Source of the DNA: Hyphococcus sp.
GTDB taxonomy: Bacteria; Pseudomonadota; Alphaproteobacteria; Caulobacterales; Parvularculaceae
DNA length: 64,000 nt
Direction of reading: 5' to 3'
NCBI GenBank assembly: GCA_028281665.1
Contig: JANQJK010000027.1
Coordinates: 62,001-126,000, forward strand
Part shown: piece by piece, positions 28,001 through 35,410 of the stretch
How the letters are laid out: each line of letters opens with the position of its first letter
Position numbering within the stretch: position 1 is the stretch's first letter
Notes under the pieces: generated by a model
Told to the model about the DNA's origin: nothing
Seen by the model: only the letters and a program-made list of their open reading frames with translations
Databases searched by the model: none
Program-made: the position numbers and the translations under genes

Positions 28001-28102
28001 CACCGGCAGTTGCGAAACGGAAAGCAGTCCGAGCAGCGTAATAACCGCCAGAACGACGCCGGCGGCGGCCGGATTCTGAAGGCAAATCCTTGTAAGGCCC
28101 AT
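25010..28102 (-). CDS. RND efflux permease (AcrB/HAE superfamily)
   Basis: 1030 aa with the classical 12-helix, two-large-loop RND layout: TM1 at about 13-32, first porter loop about 33-330, TM2-6, helix VII near 515-540, second loop, TM8-12. At the TM4 proton-relay position the AcrB Asp-Asp pair is Asp-Ala (GMVLDAAIVVLEN). At TM10 the AcrB Lys940 equivalent is Asn (GLVVNNAILLV). This pattern marks a divergent RND subfamily seen in environmental proteobacteria rather than a drug pump of the AcrB type. Substrate unknown. GGGAG precedes the ATG. It is the first gene of a two-gene operon with the adaptor. Confidence 0.92.
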   Translation of the reverse strand: MGLTRICLQNPAAAGVVLAVITLLGLLSVSQLPVQLFPQIERPQIGIETRWRAASPREIESEIVEPIERELRGIPGLRSMQSWSNTGGGWISLEFNLGADMDQAFTEVNARLQRVRGLPAEAERPRINLGGGQEAGETLIFLFLQRLPGNAQEGVRLRDFAEQRILPALEAVPGVGGVNINSDEGEEIVRVEFDPFLAAQLGVTLDEISQTVNRSTDVTGGRVEVGRRNYTMRFEGRFEADQLEQTILAWRDGAPVTLGDVADVTVTPDWQGGVVYQNGNPAIGMRVMREPGANVLESIDALTAVLDEMNAGPLAEMGYSIQKSFDPSVFIKRAISLLTNNLLLGVILAVGSLWLFLRRAKATLIIAAGIPISLMATIIILNLFGRSINVISLAGLAFATGMVLDAAIVVLENFVRQREEGRSPMKAAETAVGQVFGALFASTVTTIAIFIPIMFFEDVEGQLFADLALTIAIAVSFSLVVAVTLLPTGARLLLKDDDSAATSKRANFAGPIADFIMRATATNSRRIAIIAALTGAPIIVGFLLWPQLNYLPPVKRDAVDAFVNFPSGASADMIREEFAEVVVERLQPYMDGEKEPALKNYYLFSAAWGGNVGIRVLDQSRIDEMVALVNEEILSGFPDTRVFAAQGDLFGNWGGQGSVRLKVQAADYEALTASIPATTQIIQEALPGAQVWPNPDPQVVTPELRLIPNDRRIAEVGMTRESVARAVRALGDGAWLGEFFHEDGRIDIILKAKEWTEPEYLDSAPIATPTGAVVPLGELVTTDRSVGPQQISRVDGRRTITLGISPPEGMALGPAVDALQSNAVPRLYETLPAGASLKWGGDADALARAVKNLGGNFFLAIAILFLIMAALFKSVKDAAFVIVTLPMATVGGVLAIRGLDLINPLPLDLLGMIGFIILLGLVVNNAILLVSQTRASEAAGKSRPDAVRDALNLRIRPIFMSTSTSLMGMLPLVLSPGAGSVIYRGLATIIVGGMAVSTLFTLLLLPALLQLGAQSMPALARGDSVPQPAE

Positions 28103-28252
28103 CGCGCGATGCTCCCAGCAACCTGGCGGATTTGTTGATGAGTCCCTTATGCGCCTTTCACCGACGCACGCATCCGCTAATCGATCAAACGCAGGGATGG
28201 TGCGGCGAACCGGGTTTACGGTCCGCTCTGTTTAGAGCTTTGAAGGAAGCTG

Positions 28253-30628
28253 TTAATCTTTCTTGCGTTTTTCCGCTTCGAGCTCGGCGCGCATCTGCTC
28301 AAGTTCCGCTCGTTCCCGGGCAATCCGGTCGGCGGCTTCGCGGAGCGCCTCTTCGCGCAATTTCAGCATTTCTTCCATGTGTTCGGCGCGGCTTTCCCGT
28401 TCGTCGTGGCGGCGCTCGCTTTCGCGATGCATCCGTTGAAAGGCCCGTTCGCGCGCGCGCTCGGCGCGCTCGATTTCGCGCATCATCCGTTCACGGTCTA
28501 TTTCCGTCCGTTCCATTGCGCGTTGCGCCCGCTCCATCTGGCGTTCAGCGTCGCGGCGAGCCTTTTCCGCTGTCCGCTTCATTTTTTCGCGCGCGCGTTC
28601 GATGGCTTCGCGCTGTTCGTCGGACAGGTCGTCGCCATCGATCACGAATGCAAATTGCGAGAAGTTCTCTGCGAGATCCTCCCAGTTATCAAATTCAACG
28701 CCATAGTCATGCAGCGCTTGTTCGATGTCCTCGCTGTACTCCGCAATGTCGAATTCCATATCGCCGAAATGCGCCACCATGCCTTCGAGATCGTCGAGCA
28801 TCGCAAAGCCTTCAAAGTTCTCAAAGCTCTCAAACCCCTCGAAGGTCTCGTCGAGATTGGCGCGCCATTCCCCGAAACGGCCGGCAAGGCGCATTTCGAG
28901 GCGCTCTCCGAGAGAAAGGCCGTCCGCAACCGGCGGCGCCGGAGCGACAGGCGCCGGGTCGGGCATGACGGAGACATCCGGCGCCGGCATGGGCGCGGGC
29001 GCCGGATCGATCGTGATGTCGATATCGGGCGCGGGCGCTGGCGCAGGAACGATGTCGATATCGACGTCAGGCGCAGGCGGTGCAGCAGGCGCAGGCGAGG
29101 CGGCCACGACGGCAGCCGGCGCGATCGGCGTCAGTTCGACCTTCCGCATCATGCGCGGTTGCGGCGGCATGGGCGTGTCGGGGTCCACAATGGGCGCCGG
29201 ATCGATGTGCTCGCCATCGGCAAGAACTTCGAAGTGAAGGTGCGGGCCTGTCGCGCGACCTGTTGCGCCAACGGCGCCGATGGTGTCGCCGGCTTTGACG
29301 CTGTCGCCCCTGCGCACGATGTAGCTGTCGAGCTGGGCATAGCGGGTCACCAAGCCATGACCGTGATCGATTACGACGACATTGCCCCAGGCTTCCGAGC
29401 CGTTGTAGCGCGGCGTCGCGGCAACAACCTTGCCGTCCCCTGCGGCGCGCACCGGCGTGCCCGTGGCCGCCGCAATATCCATCCCTTTATGGAACTTCTT
29501 TTCCTTGCTGATCGGATCGAACCGCTCGCCGAATGTGGACGTGATCCGCCCCTCCACAGGAACAACCGTAAGCGCGTCTTTTGCCGGCGGCGGTGCAACC
29601 GCGAGAGCGGCCTGACCGAAGGCGAGGACGAGCGCCAGCAAGCCGCTGGCAATCAGTACGATCTTGCCCCCGAGGGTTATGAAGGGCGCCGCGGCCCGGC
29701 CGGAGAGAATCGCGTCAAGGCGTTCGCGGCGCGAGCGTTTGTCGAAGGGTGTGAACGACGGGACAAGCGCATGCTGAGGCGAAGAAAGGCCCGCCGTGAT
29801 TTTGAGACTCTCTACGAAACAGCGCGCGTAGGATTTTCGATTGACGCCGCTGCGAATGACGAGAGCGTCCGCCGCCTGCTCGGCCGCAAGCTGCGCATGA
29901 GCGATAATGCGGCGCATGAAAGGATTGAACCAGAACAGCGCTTTTGCAAGGCCGCAAAATGCAAACAGCCAGGTGTCGCCGCGTTTGACATGGGCAAGCT
30001 CATGGGCGCCCATCAGGATGGCGTCGTCTGTTGAGACACGCTCCAGAAGGCTGGGCGGCATGAGCACGACGGGCCGGACAAATCCGTGTACGCACACAGA
30101 CGTCACCGCATCGGAGTAGGCGAAGCGCACAGGGCCGCGCACGCCGATCAGCCGGCGCCAGTCGCGCAACCCGTCCATGAGACGCACATCGTCGATCGGG
30201 TAGCTGTATCGGACGCGATAAGAGAATCCGACAAGGCGTAGAATGCCAAGGGCGGCGAACAGGACGAAACCGTAAAAATACAAATCCGCAACGGCGTTCA
30301 GGACGGTCGCCATTTCAATAGCGGGCCCTTGCGGCGCGGCGGTGATCATTGATGCAGGCACGGCGATCATTGCCGTTTCAGGCGCCGCCATAGGCGGCAA
30401 CGGTTTGGCGGCGCGAAGGGTAAGACCGAAGGCGGCGGCAAACGGCGCTGCAATCACGGGCAGGGCGGCGATGAGCAGTGCGGACGGCCAGACCGTCGCC
30501 TCCGCACCGCCGCCGGACCGGCGGTTCAGAAACGCTGCGCCAAGAAAAACAAGCGGCGCCCAGACAACGGACGCGGCGAGGCACAGATAGAATGCGTCGA
30601 TGATTTCTGTTGTCGGGATCGCGCTCAT
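28253..30628 (-). CDS. BlaR1-like M56 metallopeptidase fused to an M23 (LytM) peptidase and a coiled-coil tail
   Basis: 791 aa. The M56 part (about 1-345) has transmembrane helices near 10-34, 47-70, 114-135 and 321-343, and the zinc motif HELAH at 209-213 with a downstream Glu (AEQAAD, about 250). Beyond the last helix lies a complete M23 domain (about 355-480) with His380, Asp384, His463 and His465. Then come a Pro/Ala/Asp repeat linker (about 486-556), an acidic Phe/Glu/Asp segment (about 575-650) and a long Glu/Arg coiled coil (about 660-791). Like BlaR1/MecR1 it follows a BlaI repressor gene (4-nt overlap), but the usual penicillin-binding sensor domain is replaced by M23. It probably senses wall damage and cleaves BlaI, which is inference. 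Confidence 0.88.
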   Translation of the reverse strand: MSAIPTTEIIDAFYLCLAASVVWAPLVFLGAAFLNRRSGGGAEATVWPSALLIAALPVIAAPFAAAFGLTLRAAKPLPPMAAPETAMIAVPASMITAAPQGPAIEMATVLNAVADLYFYGFVLFAALGILRLVGFSYRVRYSYPIDDVRLMDGLRDWRRLIGVRGPVRFAYSDAVTSVCVHGFVRPVVLMPPSLLERVSTDDAILMGAHELAHVKRGDTWLFAFCGLAKALFWFNPFMRRIIAHAQLAAEQAADALVIRSGVNRKSYARCFVESLKITAGLSSPQHALVPSFTPFDKRSRRERLDAILSGRAAAPFITLGGKIVLIASGLLALVLAFGQAALAVAPPPAKDALTVVPVEGRITSTFGERFDPISKEKKFHKGMDIAAATGTPVRAAGDGKVVAATPRYNGSEAWGNVVVIDHGHGLVTRYAQLDSYIVRRGDSVKAGDTIGAVGATGRATGPHLHFEVLADGEHIDPAPIVDPDTPMPPQPRMMRKVELTPIAPAAVVAASPAPAAPPAPDVDIDIVPAPAPAPDIDITIDPAPAPMPAPDVSVMPDPAPVAPAPPVADGLSLGERLEMRLAGRFGEWRANLDETFEGFESFENFEGFAMLDDLEGMVAHFGDMEFDIAEYSEDIEQALHDYGVEFDNWEDLAENFSQFAFVIDGDDLSDEQREAIERAREKMKRTAEKARRDAERQMERAQRAMERTEIDRERMMREIERAERARERAFQRMHRESERRHDERESRAEHMEEMLKLREEALREAADRIARERAELEQMRAELEAEKRKKD

Positions 30629-31011
30629 GACTGATCCTCCGCTTTGCGCAACATGGTTTCAAGTTCGTCGAGTTCTGCCTCTGAAAGCAGCTTTGAGTCG
30701 GAGAAGAACGCCGCGGCCGGCGCCCGGTCGAGTTCCAGGACGCGGGTGGAAAAGTCAGAGATCATCCGGCCGAGAACCGACACCTTGGTGACTTTCGCTT
30801 CGTAATAATTGACCCCGTCCCGGCCGTGCTTCGAAATCAGTCCCTTTTCGCTCATCCGTTCGAGCACGGTGCGCACCGTCGAATAGGACCAGCCGAATTC
30901 ATCGGCGATCTCGTCGTGAATGGTCCGGGCCGTGAGGTCGTCGCCGCGCCACAACAGTTTCAGGATCGCCAGTTCCGGCTTCGTGGGATTGTCGAAGGGT
31001 TTGCCGCTCAT
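30625..31011 (-). CDS. BlaI/MecI/CopY-family transcriptional repressor
   Basis: 128 aa from the ATG at 31011. The frame extends 14 codons upstream without similarity. The N-terminal winged helix has the family core PTKPELAILKLLW, WSYSTVRTVLERMSEKGLI and the wing HGRDGVNYYEA. The C-terminal dimerisation region (about 75-128) carries the segment usually cut on induction. Its stop overlaps the M56 gene start (ATGA), as in blaI-blaR pairs. A palindromic TACAATTGT site 50 nt upstream is a good candidate autoregulatory operator. No beta-lactamase gene is adjacent. Confidence 0.92.
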   Translation of the reverse strand: MSGKPFDNPTKPELAILKLLWRGDDLTARTIHDEIADEFGWSYSTVRTVLERMSEKGLISKHGRDGVNYYEAKVTKVSVLGRMISDFSTRVLELDRAPAAAFFSDSKLLSEAELDELETMLRKAEDQS

Positions 31012-31060
31012 ATCGTCCCGGCGAACGGGATTGCCCCCGCGCCGTTCCCTCAAATGGTGT

Positions 31061-31070
31061 TACAATTGTC
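31061..31070 (-). promoter_or_regulatory. Candidate BlaI operator
   Basis: TACAATTGTC contains the perfect palindrome ACAATTGT (31062-31069) and resembles the TACA/TGTA half-sites bound by BlaI and MecI. It lies about 50 nt upstream of the repressor start, where a promoter is expected. Confidence 0.45.
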
Positions 31071-31181
31071 GCGAGGCTAGCGGATTGCCACAGATGTCGC
31101 AACATGGAGCCCCCGTCCGGCGGGCGCTTTTGCGACGAACCGTTGAAATGATGCGCCGAGGCGGGCGGGCGGGGCCCTTGA

Positions 31182-31931
31182 TCAGCCCCACAGGGCGTCG
31201 AGCGTTGCCTGAAGCCGCGCCAGATCGTCGGGCTCCGAAAGGCGGTGATCGCCGGATTTTTTCAGCGTGATCTCGACATCGTCGCTTTCAATGACATCGG
31301 CGAAATCGAGGGCGTGGCGCCAGGGCACGGCGTCGTCCCGCATGCCCTGAAGGATGCGCACGGGCCCCGTGATCGGCACGGCGTCAGTCATGACGAGGTG
31401 ATTGCGCCCGTCCTCGATCAGCTTCAGCGTGATGATCTCCGGCTCCTCCGAATAGTCGGAAGGCTGTTCGAGACGTTCTGCGCGCATGATCGTTTTGCGC
31501 TGTTCGTCGGTAAAGGCCGGCCACATCAGGCGCTCGGTAAAGTCCGGCGCCGGCGCGATAAAAATGGCCCCGGCGACGCGATCCGGCCGCGCTTTGGCAA
31601 GGAGCGTCGCAATCCACCCGCCCATGGACGAGCCGATGAGAATCTGCGGGCCGTCCGTCAACGTGTCGAAGGCGGCCGTCGCGTCGGCCAGCCATTCGCC
31701 AATCGAACCGTCCTCGAAAACGCCGTCAGAGTCCCCGTGCCCGGAATAATCGAAGCGTAAGAACGCTGCGCCTCGGTGTTTCGCCCATTCGTCAAGAAAG
31801 GTCGCCTTCGTGCCGATCATGTCCGACCGGAAGCCGCCCAGCCAGACAACGCCGGGGCCTTTCCCGGCGCGCTGGCGATAGGCGATACGCCCGTGCGGGC
31901 CGTCGATGAAATCAGGCGGCGGATTTTCCAT
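31182..31931 (-). CDS. Alpha/beta hydrolase
   Basis: 249 aa. The nucleophile elbow is GSSMGG (about residues 98-103), the acid is probably Asp in GMRDDAVPW, and the His is in SGDHRLSEPDD. The oxyanion segment is WLGGFRSDMIGTKA. The sequence resembles the ABHD10-like small esterase/thioesterase group. The natural substrate cannot be deduced. It is monocistronic and ends about 170 nt from the BlaI gene's start region; it is divergent from the glycosyltransferase at 32015, with an 83-nt shared upstream region. Confidence 0.87.
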   Translation of the reverse strand: MENPPPDFIDGPHGRIAYRQRAGKGPGVVWLGGFRSDMIGTKATFLDEWAKHRGAAFLRFDYSGHGDSDGVFEDGSIGEWLADATAAFDTLTDGPQILIGSSMGGWIATLLAKARPDRVAGAIFIAPAPDFTERLMWPAFTDEQRKTIMRAERLEQPSDYSEEPEIITLKLIEDGRNHLVMTDAVPITGPVRILQGMRDDAVPWRHALDFADVIESDDVEITLKKSGDHRLSEPDDLARLQATLDALWG

Positions 31932-32014
31932 AAGAATTCATGTAGCATGGGCCGGACGCGCCGCCATTATCATTGTTACCGGGAATTCGGCCGAATGCGC
32001 GTATATGAAACAAT

Positions 32015-33184
32015 GTGACCAGCTTTCCTTATACGATCCTACAGGTTGTCCCGCGGCTCGGTTCCGGCGGCGCGGAGCGCACGACCGCTGAAATGGCGGC
32101 GGCGATTGTCGAAGCCGGCGGTCGTGCGCTGGTGGCAAGCTATGGCGGACGGCTGGAGGCGGACATAACGAGGGCCGGCGGCGAATTCATCGAGGCGCCG
32201 GTGCACCGGAAAGATCCGGCCTCCATCCTGGCCAACGGTCGAATGCTGGCGCGCATTATTCGCAAGCGCGGCGTCGACCTTATTCATGCGCGCTCGCGCG
32301 GGCCGGCCTGGAGCGCGGCGGCGGCGGCGCGACGGACAGGGTTGCCCCTCGTGACCACGTTTCACGGGGCCCACTCGGCGGATAACGCCTTCAAGCGCTG
32401 GTACAATTCATCGCTCGTCAAAGGCGACGCCGTCATCGCCAATTCCCGCTTTACGGGCGAGCGGATTGCCGCCGACTACGGCGTCGGGCCCGATAGATTA
32501 AAAGTTATCCCCAGGGGTGCGGACCTGAAGGTCTTTAATCCACAGGCCGTCAGCGCGGACAGAGTCAAGGACATAGACGCGGCTTGGGGCGGCGATTCTA
32601 AAGGCGCGGCGCTCCGGTTCGTTCTGCCCGCGCGGCTGACGCCGTGGAAAGGCCAGTCCCTCGCGATTGAAGCGGCAGGGCTGTTGCAAGGGCAAGTAAG
32701 CGCTGGAAAAACGCCGTCTTTGCGGTTAGTTTTGTGTGGGGGCGCGCAAGGCGAGCAACGATACGAGGCCCGCTTGCGCGCGCAGATTGATGAGCGTGGG
32801 GTGCGCGACATGATTCAACTGGTCGGCGAATGCGCCGACATGCCGGCGGCGTTCGCCTGGTCGGACGCAGTGATTGCGCCGTCCTTGCGGCCGGAGCCGT
32901 TCGGCCGCGTGGCTGTCGAGGCCGGCGCCATGGGCAAGCCCGTCATCGCCGCCGCCCATGGCGGCTTCGCTGAGACCGTGGTCGACGACGAAACGGGCAT
33001 CCTGTTTGAGCCGGGTTCGGCGACGGCGCTTGCCGGCGCAATCGCGAGGCTCGCCGGGGACGGCGCCCTTAGGGACAGGCTGGGCGACGCCGCGGCGGCG
33101 CGCGTCCGCGCCGTCTATTCAACGCAGGCTATGTGCGACGCGACCATAAACGTGTATAGAAGCCTTCTGGGGCGCGGGGCGTAA
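32015..33184 (+). CDS. Glycosyltransferase family 4
   Basis: 389 aa, GT-B fold. The N-terminal acceptor domain starts LQVVPRLGSGGAERTTAEMA, the usual GT4 entry with a Gly-rich loop. The donor domain has the EX7E motif (EPFGRVAVEAGAMGKPVIA). GT4 enzymes transfer sugars from nucleotide donors, here probably to a lipopolysaccharide or other envelope glycan in the cytoplasm. The start is GTG at 32015. It is followed 7 nt later by a GT9-like gene, so the pair is an operon. Donor and acceptor are unknown. Confidence 0.92.
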   Translation: MTSFPYTILQVVPRLGSGGAERTTAEMAAAIVEAGGRALVASYGGRLEADITRAGGEFIEAPVHRKDPASILANGRMLARIIRKRGVDLIHARSRGPAWSAAAAARRTGLPLVTTFHGAHSADNAFKRWYNSSLVKGDAVIANSRFTGERIAADYGVGPDRLKVIPRGADLKVFNPQAVSADRVKDIDAAWGGDSKGAALRFVLPARLTPWKGQSLAIEAAGLLQGQVSAGKTPSLRLVLCGGAQGEQRYEARLRAQIDERGVRDMIQLVGECADMPAAFAWSDAVIAPSLRPEPFGRVAVEAGAMGKPVIAAAHGGFAETVVDDETGILFEPGSATALAGAIARLAGDGALRDRLGDAAAARVRAVYSTQAMCDATINVYRSLLGRGA

Positions 33185-33191
33185 TCGGGCG

Positions 33192-34178
33192 ATGTTCGGG
33201 CGTAAAAAGTCAAATATCCTTGTTATCAAGACTGACAGTCTGGTCGGTTTCGTGTCGGCGGAGCCGGCCTTCGAGGCCATTCGCCAGGCTCACCCCGATG
33301 CGACCATCAGCCTGCTGACGATACCCTCGTTACAGCGCGTCGCGCGCGCCGCGCCATATTTTGATCAGGTTGCGGGCATGCCGAATTTCCGCGACACCGA
33401 AGCGCGCAAGGAATTCATCCGGCAATTGAAGAATGCGAAGTTCGAGCGGGTCTATGACCTGGCGGCGGACGATGTTTCGAGAAAGCTTCATTCGGCGCTT
33501 GGGCCGTTCCGGCCGAAATGGTTCGGCGCGGCGCCGGCTCCGAAGAAACGACGGGGGCGGGCGGACTGCGCTGCGGCGACGCCGGACGTGTCCCGCCTGA
33601 TGTCGGATGCCGGCATTGAGGCCGGCGAACGCTTGCCTGATTTCCACTGGGCGCTCGACGCGCGCAAGGACTCGGCGAACATGAAACCGTCCTGGTACGG
33701 CATATCGGGTGCCTATGGGCTTTTGCTGCCGGGCGCGGCCGCCGACGGCCGGTGGACGGTGAGCGGATATGCAGGCCTCGCATCCATCATGGCGACGTCC
33801 GGCTTCATGCCGGTGTTGGCGGGGCCGAAGGGGCTGCATTCCTTTGGCGACGAAATCGCCGACGCGGCGCCGCAGCTTGTCGATCTCGCAGGCAAAACCG
33901 ACCACCTCCAGCTGGCGGCGCTCGCCAGTGAGGCGGCGTTTTTTGTCTCCGATCATGCCGAGGAAATGCACCTCGCGGTCAGCGTCGGGTGCGAGGGCGT
34001 GCTGATCGCGTCCGGCGCCGCAGCAAACGCAGCCGCGCCCCATGGGCGTCACGTGGTTACCCTGACGTCGGCGACGGGGCCGGGATCCGTTGATTCCGCC
34101 TTTGTCTGGCGCACGCTTTCAAATATGGGTCTGATCAATGCCGGGAACGAGCCGCAGCGCGCGGCTCAGGCCGGTTGA
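33192..34178 (+). CDS. GT9-like (heptosyltransferase-superfamily) protein
   Basis: 328 aa. The N-terminus MFGRKKSNILVIKTDSLVGFV and the internal RQLKNAKFERVYDLAADDVS fit GT9 heptosyltransferase-like proteins. The usual GDTGPMH donor site is replaced by SDHAEEMHLAVSVG, and the first domain is interrupted by a basic stretch (KKRRGRAD). It may use a different donor from ADP-heptose, or may have lost activity. Co-transcribed with the GT4 gene. A promoter for infC follows just beyond its stop. Confidence 0.78.
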   Translation: MFGRKKSNILVIKTDSLVGFVSAEPAFEAIRQAHPDATISLLTIPSLQRVARAAPYFDQVAGMPNFRDTEARKEFIRQLKNAKFERVYDLAADDVSRKLHSALGPFRPKWFGAAPAPKKRRGRADCAAATPDVSRLMSDAGIEAGERLPDFHWALDARKDSANMKPSWYGISGAYGLLLPGAAADGRWTVSGYAGLASIMATSGFMPVLAGPKGLHSFGDEIADAAPQLVDLAGKTDHLQLAALASEAAFFVSDHAEEMHLAVSVGCEGVLIASGAAANAAAPHGRHVVTLTSATGPGSVDSAFVWRTLSNMGLINAGNEPQRAAQAG

Positions 34179-34188
34179 TCATGACCCG

Positions 34189-34216
34189 TTGATCCGTGAA
34201 AAGAATTCCCTATATA
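34189..34216 (+). promoter_or_regulatory. Candidate sigma-70 promoter of infC
   Basis: TTGATC (34189-34194), a 16-nt spacer and TATATA (34211-34216) lie about 95 nt upstream of the infC start, just after the GT9 stop. This leaves an untranslated leader of roughly 80-90 nt. Confidence 0.55.
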
Positions 34217-34308
34217 TCCGTTCCCCCGGCGAGTTTTACGGCGTTTCTTAATCAGTTCGCCAGAAAATCGCCGGGTTTTGTTTGCCAGCAACCGAAGGAG
34301 AGAAGTTC

Positions 34309-34848
34309 ATAGCACGCAAACCATTCGCCAACGTGGCGCCGAAGAATGAAGGCCCACGCATCAACGAGGAGATCAGCGTTCCGCAGATTCTGCTTATCGA
34401 TCATCATGGTGACAAAAAAGGCGTCGTAAAGCTGGAAGATGCGCTTGCCATCGCCGCTGACGCCGGCCTTGACGTTGTCGAGGTGTCCCCAAACACACAG
34501 CCGCCTGTCTGTAAGATCATGGACTACGGCAAGTACAAATACCAACAGCAGAAGAAAAAAGCCGAGGCCAAGAAGAAGCAGAAGGTCGTCGAGATCAAAG
34601 AGATCAAGATGCGCCCGAACATCGACGACCATGATTATGATGTGAAGGTCAAAGCGATGAAGCGCTTTTTCGAGGAGGGCGACAAGGTGAAGGTGACGCT
34701 GCGCTTTCGCGGTCGCGAAATGGCGCACCAGGATCGCGGCGCGGATCTGTTAAGGCGCGTGCAGGATGACTTCGAAGAAATTGCCAAGGTTGAGCAGTAT
34801 CCGAAGATGGAAGGCCGTCAGATCATGATGGTCATGGCGCCCCGATAG
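34309..34848 (+). CDS. infC: Translation initiation factor IF-3, ATA start
   Basis: 179 aa. N-terminal domain with [17 protein letters not shown], linker helix rich in Lys ([17 protein letters not shown]) and C-terminal domain with [15 protein letters not shown] and [14 protein letters not shown]-3 binds the 30S subunit, blocks premature 50S joining and checks the start codon. The best ribosome site, AAGGAG at 34295-34300, is exactly 8 nt before an ATA, followed by GCACGCAAACCATTC. No ATG is in frame nearby, and the TTG at 34282 lacks a ribosome site. A non-canonical start on infC lets IF-3 repress its own translation, as known for the E. coli AUU start. There is no rpmI-rplT downstream. Confidence 0.95.
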   Translation: MARKPFANVAPKNEGPRINEEISVPQILLIDHHGDKKGVVKLEDALAIAADAGLDVVEVSPNTQPPVCKIMDYGKYKYQQQKKKAEAKKKQKVVEIKEIKMRPNIDDHDYDVKVKAMKRFFEEGDKVKVTLRFRGREMAHQDRGADLLRRVQDDFEEIAKVEQYPKMEGRQIMMVMAPR

Positions 34849-34869
34849 ACGCGGCGCGCCCGCTCGATG

Positions 34870-34905
34870 AAAGCCGCCGCGACGAGGGTCGCCGGCGGCT
34901 TTTTC
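34870..34905 (+). terminator. Rho-independent terminator of infC
   Basis: AAGCCGCC...GGCGGCTT arms (13-14 bp with one bulge) enclose a GAG loop and are followed by TTTTC, starting about 22 nt after the infC stop. Confidence 0.88.
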
Positions 34906-35050
34906 ATTTTGGGACGGTCGCGGTCCGGTCTGGCCCGGCGATTGCTTCGAAAGCGCCAACGGGCGGGGCCCGTGTGCGCGCCGGCATATGATATGTGCCG
35001 TTTTGGCGCGCGCGCGATGCCGGCGCCGGGTGGAATAATGCGAGGGCGCA

Positions 35051-35401
35051 TTGGCGGAAATATTTGAAAGCCCCTGGTTGGTTGCCGGCGTTGCATTCGT
35101 GCTTGGCCTTTTTGTCGGGTGGCTGGCATGGGGCGGGCCGTGGCGCGACAAGTCCGGGCGCGATGACCGCGGCGTTGACGCCGCCCGCAAAGTCTCGTTA
35201 GGCGCGCCGGCCGGTTCCGAGGGCGATCTTGGCGCGGTCCTCACGGAGATCGAAAAGGCGAAGGCGCTGCTCGACGGCGCCGACGATGTCGACGCGGCCA
35301 TGGGCGAGGAACTCGACAGGCTTGATCAGGCGGTCAAGCGGGCCAATGGCCGTTTGAAGCTGATTCTGAAATCTGCCGATCGCGCAAAAGACGCCGACTG
35401 A
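35051..35401 (+). CDS. Small single-span membrane protein with cytoplasmic helical domain
   Basis: 116 aa, family not recognised. The N-terminal transmembrane helix (about 9-28, WLVAGVAFVLGLFVGWLAWG) is followed by a charged Gly/Asp/Arg linker and a predicted helical segment (about 58-112) with heptad-like Leu/Ala spacing, which may form a coiled coil. The start is TTG at 35051 with GAGGG 7 nt upstream. It is monocistronic and convergent with the MFS gene (9-nt gap). No function is assigned. Confidence 0.65.
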   Translation: MAEIFESPWLVAGVAFVLGLFVGWLAWGGPWRDKSGRDDRGVDAARKVSLGAPAGSEGDLGAVLTEIEKAKALLDGADDVDAAMGEELDRLDQAVKRANGRLKLILKSADRAKDAD

Positions 35402-35410
35402 ACGCTTGCT

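Noticed and set aside
28379-30034. 551-aa open frame on + under the M56-M23 gene
   Set aside because: Antisense to a gene with intact HELAH and M23 motifs; the translated product is His/Arg-rich noise.
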